64,000 bases of DNA. Origin: Pseudoalteromonas sp. A601 (GTDB taxonomy: Bacteria; Pseudomonadota; Gammaproteobacteria; Enterobacterales; Alteromonadaceae). A model generated the notes under the pieces. The model was not told the DNA's origin. It saw nothing but the letters and a program-made list of their open reading frames with translations, and searched no databases. The stretch is from NCBI RefSeq assembly GCF_002165575.1, contig NZ_MXQF01000002.1, forward strand, positions 186,001 to 250,000. The letters are read 5' to 3'. The position numbers and the translations under genes were made by a program. Positions 47,805 through 56,701 of the stretch are shown here, piece after piece (the stretch's first letter is position 1; every line of letters starts with the position of its first letter).

Positions 47805-49628
47805 ATGAATACACAAACTCCAACACCAAGTACTATAGTACGCAGTCCAGCAGCCATACTTAAGCAAGTTTTTGGTTATAGCGAATTTCGTGATGGCCAA
47901 GAAGCGGTTATAAATGCCGCGCTTAACGGCCAAGACTCTCTTGTACTGCTACCTACTGGTGGCGGAAAATCTGTGTGTTATCAAGTTCCCGCGCTAGCCC
48001 TCGATGGCTTAACAGTGGTTATTTCGCCATTAATATCTTTGATGCAAGATCAGGTTGCACAATTGCAAGCTCTCGGAGTTAAAGCTGCCTATGTCAACAA
48101 CAGCCTTAATCGAGACGAACAACAGCAAATTTATCAGCAGTTACACAATGGTTTAATCAAGCTATTATATGTTGCTCCTGAAAAAGTTCTGCAAAGAGAG
48201 TTCTTAGAACGCCTCAATCACTTGAATATCAGTTTATTTGCAATCGATGAGGCACATTGTGTATCGCACTGGGGCCATGATTTTAGACCCCATTATTGCC
48301 GCCTAAGTGAACTAAAACAGCACTTTCCTGCGGTTCCAATGATGGCACTGACCGCGACCGCCGATAAAGCTACACGTTTTGATATAGTTCAACAATTAGG
48401 CCTGCAAGTCCCTTACATTCATACGGGAAGCTTTGATCGGCCAAACATTCGTTACACTATAGAAGAAAAGTTCAAACCTCTAGCACAGCTGCTTCGCTAC
48501 TTAAAAGAGCAACAAAATCAAAGCGGAATTATTTATTGCACTAGTCGTAAACGGGTTGACGATATTGCCGAAAAACTGGCTGATGCGGGTTTAAATGCAG
48601 CCGCTTACCACGCAGGCATGAGTAATGAGCAACGCCAATTTGTGCAAACAGGCTTTGCCCGTGATGACATTCAAATCGTGGTTGCCACAGTTGCCTTTGG
48701 CATGGGCATCAACAAACCCAATGTACGTTTTGTATTGCATTACGACATTCCAAAAAGTATTGAAGCTTACTATCAAGAAACCGGCAGAGCTGGCCGTGAT
48801 GGTCTTGCAGCAGAAGCTATTATGTATTTTGACCCAGCCGACATTGGCCGCGTTAGGCGTTTTTTTGAAGACATTGAAGATGAGCAACGCCGCCGAGTAG
48901 AAGAGCAACGCTTTAATGCGATGGCAAGCTTTGCTGAAGCCCCTACATGTAGGCGACAGATATTGCTTAACTACTTTAGCGAGTACCAACGTGAACAATG
49001 TGGAAACTGTGATATATGCTTAAATCCACCAAAAACATTTGATGGCACCCTTGTAGCTCAGCAAGCACTTTCTTGTGTTTACCGCGCTGAACAGCGCTTT
49101 GGCTTAGGGTACATAATTGAACTACTTCGCGGTGCGAATACCAGCCGAATTCGTGACAATAATCACCACCAACTTAGCACCTATGGCATAGGCAAAGATC
49201 GCAGTAGTGAGTTTTGGCTAAGTATATTACGCCAATTGATACATCAAGGCTTATTAAGCCAAGATATCACCCAAGGCTCAGCGCTTCGTTTGACCGAAGG
49301 CGCTCGTGCTGTTTTAAAAGGTGAATACGCTTTGCAAATGGCTGAACCGCGGCTGCAAGCTAAACATGTTTACCAAGATAAACTCGCGCAATTTAATTAC
49401 GATAAAAAACTATTTGCTAAACTTCGAGCCTTGCGTAAGCAACTTGCTGATGACGATGATGTCCCGCCATATGTGGTATTTAACGATAAAACACTCGCTG
49501 AGATGGCACAGTTAATGCCGACTAATGACAGTGAGTTTTTAAAAGTGTCAGGTGTTGGCTTTACCAAACTTAATAAATACGGCAGTCCATTTTTAACAGC
49601 TATTCGCAACTACCTCGCACAGCCATAA
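47805..49628 (+). CDS. recQ: ATP-dependent DNA helicase RecQ
   Basis: RecQ is a 3'-5' helicase acting in recombination and repair. The 607-residue product has motif 0/I (FGYSEFRDGQEAVI, LLPTGGGKSVCYQVPAL near residue 48), DEAHC near 147, ATVAFGMGINKPNVRFVLH and QETGRAGRDG, a zinc-binding segment with CRRQ...CGNCDIC near 383-408, the RQC winged helix and a C-terminal HRDC domain (about 530-607). It is complete and typical. Confidence 0.97.
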   Translation: MNTQTPTPSTIVRSPAAILKQVFGYSEFRDGQEAVINAALNGQDSLVLLPTGGGKSVCYQVPALALDGLTVVISPLISLMQDQVAQLQALGVKAAYVNNSLNRDEQQQIYQQLHNGLIKLLYVAPEKVLQREFLERLNHLNISLFAIDEAHCVSHWGHDFRPHYCRLSELKQHFPAVPMMALTATADKATRFDIVQQLGLQVPYIHTGSFDRPNIRYTIEEKFKPLAQLLRYLKEQQNQSGIIYCTSRKRVDDIAEKLADAGLNAAAYHAGMSNEQRQFVQTGFARDDIQIVVATVAFGMGINKPNVRFVLHYDIPKSIEAYYQETGRAGRDGLAAEAIMYFDPADIGRVRRFFEDIEDEQRRRVEEQRFNAMASFAEAPTCRRQILLNYFSEYQREQCGNCDICLNPPKTFDGTLVAQQALSCVYRAEQRFGLGYIIELLRGANTSRIRDNNHHQLSTYGIGKDRSSEFWLSILRQLIHQGLLSQDITQGSALRLTEGARAVLKGEYALQMAEPRLQAKHVYQDKLAQFNYDKKLFAKLRALRKQLADDDDVPPYVVFNDKTLAEMAQLMPTNDSEFLKVSGVGFTKLNKYGSPFLTAIRNYLAQP

Positions 49629-49643
49629 AGAACGAGAAACACA

Positions 49644-49943
49644 ATGACCGACTTTCAATTAGACAACCAGCATAACGCTATTATTGTCATCCCTAGTCAA
49701 ATGCCAAACGACGACGATTTTGAGCTGTGGGCACATTTATTACTACATCTGCCAGAGCTTAAAATAGCTGAATTTGAAGCCGGTGCAGATCGCCATCAGT
49801 TACGTTTTAACTACGAACAGCAAAACTTCAATTTGAACTTTGAACATTATAGTAATAGTGTGTGGATAAACGGTGAAGGCACCGAAGCTGAGCATTTACT
49901 TGCGGCACTCACACATTACTTTCTTACAAATATGCAACAATGA
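49644..49943 (+). CDS. Small hypothetical protein after recQ (possibly DUF3630)
   Basis: A 99-residue acidic soluble protein with no membrane segment; it alternates short beta-like and helical stretches and ends ALTHYFLTNMQQ. It lies 15 bases after recQ and is probably co-transcribed. Small proteins of this size after recQ in Alteromonadales are annotated as DUF3630, which I suspect but cannot confirm. No function can be inferred. Confidence 0.6.
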   Translation: MTDFQLDNQHNAIIVIPSQMPNDDDFELWAHLLLHLPELKIAEFEAGADRHQLRFNYEQQNFNLNFEHYSNSVWINGEGTEAEHLLAALTHYFLTNMQQ

Positions 49944-50009
49944 ACTAGACATACATAATTAGTTAGTGTGTAGTGTATACATACTAAAAATTCATGTTAA
50001 AGGGTTTAA

Positions 50010-51713
50010 ATGGTCGTTAACTGGTATCGAAAAGCATTACTGCTTAGCTACTGTAGCATGGTTCTATTTAGCTCTTTTATAAGGGCTAGTTCTATCGAAA
50101 CTAGCGGATGTAGTAATCAACGAACGGTTACCCCTGCAGAACAAAATTTGCGCCGCCAACTCGAAGGTGATGAGCGACTTCCGAAGAAAACAGCGAGTGC
50201 TAAAATAGCAAGTATCAATTTAGATCAGCTCAACGTATTCAATACCCAATTAGAAGCAGAAAACAACGCGCTGTTTAGATTCGCCAATCGCGTCCATATG
50301 ACGACAGAACCAGATGTAATAAAAAATATATTGCTCTTTGAGCCAGGTGACGAATACCACCCCAAAAAGCTTTCAGAATCAGAGCGCCTTTTACGCAAGC
50401 AAAGCTACTTATACGATGCAGATATCAGTGCTGAACTTAACTGTGATGGCGACATAAATGTCAATGTTGCTACCCGTGACTTATGGACATTACTGCCAGA
50501 AATAAGCTTCAGTCGCAGTGGCGGGGAGAATAAATCCAGTATAGGCTTTAGAGAGTCTAATTTATTTGGTTGGGGTAAGCGCCTGTCTATCTCTCGCACC
50601 AGTGACGCTGATCGCGATGGCTATTTATTTGTGTATGACGACCCTAATATTTTCTCTAGCCGCTACCGTGGTCGTGTAGAGTATTCAGATAACGACGATG
50701 GAAAACGTCATCTATTAGAATTGACTTACCCCTTTTATTCAATTGATACACCTTATAGCTATGGCCTTGTTAGCTATTCAGATCAACGTATTGAATCTCT
50801 CTATAAACGTGGTGAAGTATTTAGTGAGTTTGACCAAAAAACCGATTACAACCAATTGCACTTTGGTCATTCAAAGCAATTAGGTAATAGTTGGACGCAA
50901 CGTTTAAGTGTTGGCTACATTTTTGAAGAACACTCATTTAATGCCATACCAGCGACTCATACACCACTGGCCGAAAGCCGAGATTTGAGTTATCCCTATG
51001 TCAGCGGTCATTGGTTTGAAGATCATTTCATTAAAGTGCGCAATTTCGACAGCATTTACCGCACTGAAGATTTAAACCTCGGCTGGAATGTAAAAGGTTT
51101 AATAGGTTACTCCAGCGAAGAAATAAGCGACGACGATAGCCGTGCTGTGTATTCATTTAATGCTAAAAAAGCTCACTTTAGTGGTGACAACACCCTATGG
51201 CGTTTTTATGCTAGCCTGGATGGTTACTGGAACGAACAACAAGGAAAAGTCGAAAACCTGTTTGCCACCAGCCAAATGCAATATTATTTAAATACCAGTT
51301 TTGAGCAATCTTGGTACGCTAAAATACGTCTTGATTACGCAAAGAACCTTACACACGATAAACAGCTTAACTTAGGTGGCGATAACGGCTTGCGAGGTTA
51401 CCCCCTTAATTACCAGCAAGGTGATCGAAGCTTTTTAATCAACTTGGAAAAACGCTATTACTGGGAATACGACTTACTGCAATTATTTAAGGTCGGTGGT
51501 GCTGCCTTTGTTGATATTGGACGCGCATGGTTCGAAGATAAACACAATGGCGTCAACGGACAAGTTTTAAAAAATGTAGGCTTGGGTCTCAGACTTGCGC
51601 CGAGCCGTGCAAATGCAGGCACAGTGATCCACTTAGATATAGCAGCTCCGATTGATAGAAATGATGATGTTGATTCTGTGCAATGGTTGGTAACTGTTAA
51701 AAACTCCTTTTAA
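50010..51713 (+). CDS. Omp85/BamA-TamA-like outer membrane protein with one POTRA domain
   Basis: A 567-residue outer membrane protein. A signal peptide covers about residues 1-27, then a short linker, one POTRA-like domain at about 90-155 (VIKNILLFEPGDEY, then LRKQSYLYDADISAEL) and a surface-antigen barrel from about 165 to the terminal Phe. NGLRGYPLNYQQGD near 468 matches the loop-6 RGY/F motif of Omp85 proteins, and FVDIGRAWF follows. Single-POTRA members are shorter than BamA (five) or TamA (three); their clients are mostly unknown. An AAAGGG ribosome binding site supports the start. Confidence 0.82.
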   Translation: MVVNWYRKALLLSYCSMVLFSSFIRASSIETSGCSNQRTVTPAEQNLRRQLEGDERLPKKTASAKIASINLDQLNVFNTQLEAENNALFRFANRVHMTTEPDVIKNILLFEPGDEYHPKKLSESERLLRKQSYLYDADISAELNCDGDINVNVATRDLWTLLPEISFSRSGGENKSSIGFRESNLFGWGKRLSISRTSDADRDGYLFVYDDPNIFSSRYRGRVEYSDNDDGKRHLLELTYPFYSIDTPYSYGLVSYSDQRIESLYKRGEVFSEFDQKTDYNQLHFGHSKQLGNSWTQRLSVGYIFEEHSFNAIPATHTPLAESRDLSYPYVSGHWFEDHFIKVRNFDSIYRTEDLNLGWNVKGLIGYSSEEISDDDSRAVYSFNAKKAHFSGDNTLWRFYASLDGYWNEQQGKVENLFATSQMQYYLNTSFEQSWYAKIRLDYAKNLTHDKQLNLGGDNGLRGYPLNYQQGDRSFLINLEKRYYWEYDLLQLFKVGGAAFVDIGRAWFEDKHNGVNGQVLKNVGLGLRLAPSRANAGTVIHLDIAAPIDRNDDVDSVQWLVTVKNSF

Positions 51714-51766
51714 AGGCTGCTAGAAAGGCTAAAATAACTTAACTGTGCAACTGATTTGGATAAACT

Positions 51767-52330
51767 GTGGAATTACTTGATATTCTTAGTATGCAATATA
51801 AATGGGTAGTAACCTTAGTTGCCTTATTAACCTTTCCTTTACTGTTAAAATTCACCAAAAAATTACTCGAAAAAACCATCAAAGGTAAAGTCGATGTACA
51901 CCGTAAATACCGTGCAGAGCTACTACTAAAAATTATCTTAGCGATTGTGATGATTTGTTTAGTACTGGTATTTTGGGGCATTGAATTACGGGGCTTGTTA
52001 GTACTAGGCTCTTCATTGTTTGCAATGCTTGGCGTCGCTTTATTCGCTGCGTGGTCATTACTGAGTAATCTTACTTCATTTTTATTGATGTTTATTCAAA
52101 ACGACTGTCGAGTGGGTTACTGGGTACGAGTCATTGATGGTGCTAACTTTGTTGAAGGCCGTATTGTTGAAATGGGCTTGATGAATGTTGTATTAGAACA
52201 TATTGATGGCCATCGTGTTATTTACCCTAATAACCTATTTGTAACGCGCCCTGTTATGGTTTTAAACAAAGAGCCCAAACCGACGAAGCCCGCTGCAATA
52301 AAAAGAATCTTAGGCCCTAAAAAACCCTAA
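51767..52330 (+). CDS. Short MscS-family mechanosensitive channel
   Basis: A 187-residue MscS-type protein with membrane segments at about 13-32, 48-68 and 72-104 (the last with LFAMLGVALFAAWSLLSNLTSFLLMF, the pore helix) and only a short beta domain (VRVIDGANFVEGRIVEMGLMNVVL). The C-terminal alpha/beta cage of MscS is missing; the protein ends soon after the beta domain in a Lys/Pro-rich tail. It starts with GTG after a TTTGGA site. Such short forms are common in marine gammaproteobacteria. Confidence 0.8.
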   Translation: MELLDILSMQYKWVVTLVALLTFPLLLKFTKKLLEKTIKGKVDVHRKYRAELLLKIILAIVMICLVLVFWGIELRGLLVLGSSLFAMLGVALFAAWSLLSNLTSFLLMFIQNDCRVGYWVRVIDGANFVEGRIVEMGLMNVVLEHIDGHRVIYPNNLFVTRPVMVLNKEPKPTKPAAIKRILGPKKP

Positions 52331-52384
52331 ACTTAAAAAGCGCTTGTCAGTCACCCAACAAACGCCTTATTACAGCAGATTTAA

Positions 52385-53479
52385 TTAATTATTTAGATCA
52401 GCTGTTTTTAATTCGTCATCCAAATCATTAATACCATCTATAAAGGTTTCGAGCTGCTGTTCAACTAAGCTATTTGCATGGGCAAAATAAGCAATATGAA
52501 ACACCGCATCCCCTTCATTTACCAATGGCATTGTTTGCTGACCAATAATAATTCCACTACGCGGCGCTAGTAACTCTAGTTCAGAATCACCTAAAGGGCT
52601 GCTGATATAGGCCAAAATCTGCCCCTTAACAACTCGCTCACCCAGTGAAACTTGTGCACGTACAATACCGTCAACTTCTGCGCGCACCCAACTGGTTGAG
52701 CTTGCTATTATGGGATCAGGCAGCTTTTTCGCACGTTTCCCTCGAATCATTTTTAAATGACGCATCACATAATCGACCCCTTGCATACCTGCAGCAATCG
52801 CTATTGGGTCAAACCTAAGCGCCTCACCAGCTTCATAGGTAATAACCGGAATGCCCAAATTAGCCGCTTCACTGCGTAAAGACCCATTTCGCAAAGATGC
52901 ATCAATTACCGCAGGGGTGCCAAACGCTTTGGCCATTTCAGCGGTCGCTTCATCACTTAAATTTGCTCTTATTTGCGGCAAATTAGTTCTGTGTATAGCG
53001 CCAGTATGCAGATCAATAATATGGGTGCAATGTACGGCCACTTGCGAGAAAAACATATGCGCCATACGACCCGCTAACGAACCGCGAATAGACCCTGGAA
53101 AACTGCGATTCATATCACGACGATCCGGTAAATAGCGTGACTTATGAATAAACCCAAACACGTTAACAATAGGCACAGCAATTAAGGTTCCACGTAATTG
53201 GCTGGCATCAATTTTAGCAAGTAACTGGCGTACAACTTCAACGCCATTTAGCTCATCACCATGTATGGCAGCACACACCATCAAAACAGGACCTTCTTGC
53301 ACACCGTTGACTACTTCAATAGGGATATTCAACGGCGAGTGGGTATAAAGCTTTGCCGCTTCTAATGCCAGCGTCTTGCGCTCTCCTACTCCGACCGTTT
53401 CACCTAATAAAGAGAAAGCACTATTAATTTTAACCTTTGCCACGTGTTGCGGTCCCTTTTGTTGCAGCGGCTTTTTCAA
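52385..53479 (-). CDS. Succinylglutamate desuccinylase/aspartoacylase family protein
   Basis: A 364-residue M14-like zinc hydrolase. [11 protein letters not shown] near residue 74 supplies the zinc His and Glu, DLHTGAIHR near 160 the second His, and [11 protein letters not shown] near 216 the catalytic Glu. The C-terminal 90 residues form a barrel-sandwich (lipoyl-like) domain ([24 protein letters not shown]). It overlaps rimK by up to 50 bases; a GTG start ending at 53443 would shorten this overlap. Genes of this kind often sit with rimK and rimB, and a role in removing or editing C-terminal glutamates or related amides is inferred. Confidence 0.85.
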   Translation of the reverse strand: MKKPLQQKGPQHVAKVKINSAFSLLGETVGVGERKTLALEAAKLYTHSPLNIPIEVVNGVQEGPVLMVCAAIHGDELNGVEVVRQLLAKIDASQLRGTLIAVPIVNVFGFIHKSRYLPDRRDMNRSFPGSIRGSLAGRMAHMFFSQVAVHCTHIIDLHTGAIHRTNLPQIRANLSDEATAEMAKAFGTPAVIDASLRNGSLRSEAANLGIPVITYEAGEALRFDPIAIAAGMQGVDYVMRHLKMIRGKRAKKLPDPIIASSTSWVRAEVDGIVRAQVSLGERVVKGQILAYISSPLGDSELELLAPRSGIIIGQQTMPLVNEGDAVFHIAYFAHANSLVEQQLETFIDGINDLDDELKTADLNN

Positions 53480-54335
53480 TAAAATCGATCACCATGCCTG
53501 CAATATCTTTACCCGTTGCGACTTCAATTCCCTCAAGGCCAGGAGATGAGTTTACCTCCATCACTAACGGACCACGAGATGAGCGCAGTAAATCAACCCC
53601 AGCAACATTTAGACCCATTGCTTTAGCAGCAGCAACCGCTGTTTTACGCTCTTCGGGCGAAATACGAACCAAAGTAGCGCTACCACCACGGTGTAAGTTT
53701 GAACGGAATTCACCTTCTTGCGCTTGGCGTTTCATTGCGGCGATTACTTTGTCACCCAATACAAAGCAGCGAATATCCGCGCCGCCGGCTTCTTTAATGT
53801 ATTCTTGCACCATGATATTCGCTTTTAACCCCATAAATGCTTCAATCACACTTTCAGCTGCTTTACGCGTTTCGGCTAATACAACACCAATGCCTTGTGT
53901 ACCTTCTAATAGCTTAATCACCACTGGCGCACCACCAACCATTTCAAGTAAGTCTTTTACGTCATCAGGCTTACTAGCAAACCCTGTTACCGGCATGCCA
54001 ACACCTTTACGTGATAATAACTGTAATGAGCGCAATTTATCGCGTGAACGTGAAATAGCCACAGATTCATTTACTGGGAAAACATTCATCATTTCAAACT
54101 GACGTAAAACAGCACAACCATAAAATGTAACCGATGCACCAATACGCGGAACAATCGCATCAAAATCTTTTAAATTTTCACCACGATAATGGATCTCCGG
54201 TTGCTCTGAGTTAATATTCATATAGCAACGCAATGCATCTATGACTTTTACTTCATGGCCACGTTGCTCTGCCGCCTCGATTAAACGGCGCGTTGAATAC
54301 AAATTTCTGTTACGAGATAAAATACCAATTTTCAT
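53430..54335 (-). CDS. rimK: Ribosomal protein S6--L-glutamate ligase RimK
   Basis: RimK is an ATP-grasp ligase that adds glutamates to the C-terminus of ribosomal protein S6 and can make poly-alpha-glutamate. The 301-residue product starts [18 protein letters not shown], has the ATP-binding [14 protein letters not shown] near residue 136 and the metal-binding [13 protein letters not shown] near 258. It is the middle gene of a rimB-rimK-aspartoacylase-like operon. Confidence 0.93.
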   Translation of the reverse strand: MKIGILSRNRNLYSTRRLIEAAEQRGHEVKVIDALRCYMNINSEQPEIHYRGENLKDFDAIVPRIGASVTFYGCAVLRQFEMMNVFPVNESVAISRSRDKLRSLQLLSRKGVGMPVTGFASKPDDVKDLLEMVGGAPVVIKLLEGTQGIGVVLAETRKAAESVIEAFMGLKANIMVQEYIKEAGGADIRCFVLGDKVIAAMKRQAQEGEFRSNLHRGGSATLVRISPEERKTAVAAAKAMGLNVAGVDLLRSSRGPLVMEVNSSPGLEGIEVATGKDIAGMVIDFIEKAAATKGTATRGKG

Positions 54336-54345
54336 AGTTAAAACC

Positions 54346-54774
54346 TTAACTACCTAATAAATGAGATAAAGCCGGATCAACGACTATGCGATTTTCCATT
54401 GCTGTACGCCCTAGTAACATTCTAAACTTCATATTTGAGCGACGAGTAAGCGTCACCTCAATAGGCCAGCTGCTGTTACCTGCATGGAGCATGGTTTCAA
54501 TAAAGTAACGTAATTGGCGCTCTCCACTAGAGCTGGTGACATACTTTATTTTTTTTACTTTTGCTTCACATACCACCTCGGTATGTTCGTCACTTTGCAA
54601 AGGTTGGACTATAAATTTCACCCATTTCTCACCTTCACGATCAAATTCTTCAATATTAATGGCATGTATACATGACGTACGGGCGCCCGTATCAACTTTG
54701 GCTTTAATTTTAGCTATACCAAGCTCAGGTAAACTGAACCACTCACGCCAACCAACTGTTATTTTTACCGTCAT
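54346..54774 (-). CDS. rimB: RimB-like ATP-dependent zinc protease family protein
   Basis: A 142-residue pepsin-like retroviral-protease-fold protein. [15 protein letters not shown] near residue 24 is the D-T-G-A active-site motif of the family, and [10 protein letters not shown] near 117 the second conserved part. In Pseudomonas RimB is a protease that acts on glutamylated RpsF and modulates RimK. It is the first gene of the operon, 10 bases before rimK. Confidence 0.85.
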   Translation of the reverse strand: MTVKITVGWREWFSLPELGIAKIKAKVDTGARTSCIHAINIEEFDREGEKWVKFIVQPLQSDEHTEVVCEAKVKKIKYVTSSSGERQLRYFIETMLHAGNSSWPIEVTLTRRSNMKFRMLLGRTAMENRIVVDPALSHLLGS

Positions 54775-54924
54775 AAATGCGCCCTTTAATAAAAAAATGA
54801 CTTATACGCGATTGCCAAATAAACACCAACGAAATAAATTACTCTTATCGATAAAAAACTTTAATTGACCTGTTCTTAACTATAGTCAACTATATTCACC
54901 ATAAAGCATCAATGGAAATCTTCT

Positions 54925-55896
54925 ATGTTCAATGGCTTACTTCACACAGTGCTACTCGATGGAAAAGGCGGTGCACGCACACTAGACACTAGTAGCACTC
55001 TTGATAATTGGCAACCGCAGCAAGGAAAACTTTGGCTGCATTTAGATTACTCTCAAGATCAAGCGGTTGACTGGCTAAAAAACAGCGGGCTTTTAACTGA
55101 TTATGAATTAGAATCATTGATAGCCGATGAAACTAGACCGCGCCTAAGTAAAGCGGCTAATGGCTCGATGTTATTTTTGCGCGGCGTAAACCTCAACCCC
55201 GCACAAAGCCCTGAAGATATGGTGTCACTGCGTCTATTTATTAATGACGATATTGTGATCACAACTCGTAGGCGTCGCTTGTTATCTGTACAGGATGTAC
55301 TGGAATCATTGCTGCAAAACGATGGTCCATGTAATATTTCTGAATTAGTGTGTCAGCTAACACAAAATTTAACTTCTCGAATGCAAACTGTGATTGATGA
55401 ACTCGACGATACTTTAGATATTTTTGAAGGTGAAATTGATGAGCCAACAAAGCGCTTCGATAACCAAGGCCTATCGCAACTACGCAGACAAACTATTGCT
55501 TTAAAACGATACTTACGCCCACAAAAGGAGGCACTAAGCTCGCTTGCAACTAACCGTTTTACATGGCTAGAAGAAATCGATAAAGCAAAACTAAATGAAA
55601 CCACTAACTTGCAGGTGAGATACCTTGAAGAATTAGATAGTGCGATTGAACGCGCCCAAATTATTCAGCAAACAATCACCAATCAAGTGTCAGAGCAACT
55701 TAACCAGCGTATGTATGTAATGTCTGTTGTTGCCGCGTTATTCTTACCGCTAGGCTTTTTAACAGGCCTGCTCGGCGTTAATGTAGGAGGTATTCCGGGC
55801 ACTGATAACCCGTATGCGTTTAGCGCATTTGTAATATTTTTAATCGTGCTTACTGGCGGTATTGGCGTTTATTTTAAAAATAAGCAATGGCTTTAA
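54925..55896 (+). CDS. zntB: CorA/ZntB family zinc transporter
   Basis: A 323-residue pentameric metal transporter. The long cytoplasmic domain (about 1-260) includes a helical stalk, and two C-terminal membrane segments at about 265-290 and 300-318 are joined by the GVN signature (GFLTGLLGVNVGGIPG). The GIPG extension after the GxN motif is typical of ZntB rather than CorA. ZntB moves zinc; import driven by proton co-transport has been proposed. Its 3' end overlaps rof on the other strand by 23 bases. Confidence 0.88.
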   Translation: MFNGLLHTVLLDGKGGARTLDTSSTLDNWQPQQGKLWLHLDYSQDQAVDWLKNSGLLTDYELESLIADETRPRLSKAANGSMLFLRGVNLNPAQSPEDMVSLRLFINDDIVITTRRRRLLSVQDVLESLLQNDGPCNISELVCQLTQNLTSRMQTVIDELDDTLDIFEGEIDEPTKRFDNQGLSQLRRQTIALKRYLRPQKEALSSLATNRFTWLEEIDKAKLNETTNLQVRYLEELDSAIERAQIIQQTITNQVSEQLNQRMYVMSVVAALFLPLGFLTGLLGVNVGGIPGTDNPYAFSAFVIFLIVLTGGIGVYFKNKQWL

Positions 55897-56095
55897 TTTT
55901 ATCGAGGCGGACTTTATGTTCGCCTTGAGGCAATTCCAACAACAAAAACTCTCCCAGCCCTTTATGGTTTTCAAGGTTAATCGCTTTACCAATTAGAGTT
56001 TCATCGTCAGTTGTTGTAATTGTGACCTCAGCTTGCTGTATACAAAAAAGCTCAAGCTGATCGTAATCACCACACGCAATGGGTTGATAAGCCAT
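55874..56095 (-). CDS. rof: Rho-binding antiterminator Rof
   Basis: Rof (YaeO) is a small protein that binds transcription terminator Rho and inhibits it. The 73-residue product begins MAYQPIACGDYDQLELFC, matching the conserved YQPI-C-DYD-LE start, and ends with HKVRLDKIKAI. The start ending at 56095 was preferred over one 12 codons upstream for this match and a TTGAG site. It is convergent with zntB and overlaps its end. Confidence 0.88.
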   Translation of the reverse strand: MAYQPIACGDYDQLELFCIQQAEVTITTTDDETLIGKAINLENHKGLGEFLLLELPQGEHKVRLDKIKAIAYF

Positions 56096-56162
56096 AATTG
56101 ATCTCAAAAGAGTAAAGTTAAAGTATAACAAAGGAAATTAGATGATATATGAGAAAAGCAAA

Positions 56163-56237
56163 TGGCGCTCTCGGCAGGAATCGAACCTGCAACTTAGCTT
56201 CCGGAGAGCCACGTGATATCCATTTCACCACGAGAGC
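56163..56237 (-). tRNA. tRNA-Arg (anticodon CCG)
   Basis: The minus strand folds into a cloverleaf: acceptor GCTCTCG pairing with CGAGAGC, discriminator G, encoded CCA, a T-arm GCAGG/CCTGC with TTCGATT, and an anticodon stem TGGCT/AGCTA around loop CTCCGGA. The loop centre gives anticodon CCG, which reads CGG arginine codons. It stands alone between rof and a small MerR/Xis-like gene. Confidence 0.95.
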
Positions 56238-56489
56238 ACATTTGTTGCCGCCACACCGACTCGCGATATCGATGCTTTAGCACGGGCAATAATAAAGATA
56301 TCTTCACCGAAATGCTAGCATCTGTTGCTTATATGCCTATTTATTACACTAAAAATAATAATTTACTTCACAACAACGCAAAAAACAGCTATTAAATAAT
56401 ACTGAACAAAAAATAATAACCATTTTATAACATATATCAGGTTATGAAGCCTTCTTTTATAAAATGGCTAAGCACGAGGAAGTAAATCT

Positions 56490-56672
56490 ATGAGTTTAAT
56501 GTCAACCGAACAAGTGGCAGAGTTTTTAGGAGTTAAAGTAGAGCGTGTTAAACGCCTAGCAAGAGAGAGTTTACTTATTGCTAAAGGCGAAGATGCCAAT
56601 GGTGAACCACAATTTGATACTGATGAAGTAGCTAAGTATAAAGAGCTAGCGGCACGATTTGGTGGTTTATAG
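56490..56672 (+). CDS. Small MerR/excisionase-like helix-turn-helix protein
   Basis: A 60-residue protein beginning MSLMSTEQVAEFLGVKVERV, which reads as a MerR/Xis-type winged helix (recognition of the form TEQVAEFLGV, then a wing with GEPQFDTDEVAKY). A good GAGGAAG ribosome binding site precedes the ATG. It stands alone next to the tRNA-Arg. No integrase is nearby, so it may be a free-standing chromosomal regulator or a remnant. Confidence 0.65.
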   Translation: MSLMSTEQVAEFLGVKVERVKRLARESLLIAKGEDANGEPQFDTDEVAKYKELAARFGGL

Positions 56673-56701
56673 CCAAACTCTTTACTATGTGACTTGCTGG
56701 G

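Noticed and set aside
55874..56131. Longer start for rof
   Set aside because: The 12 additional N-terminal residues do not match the family, whereas the ATG ending at 56095 gives the conserved N-terminus and has a TTGAG site.
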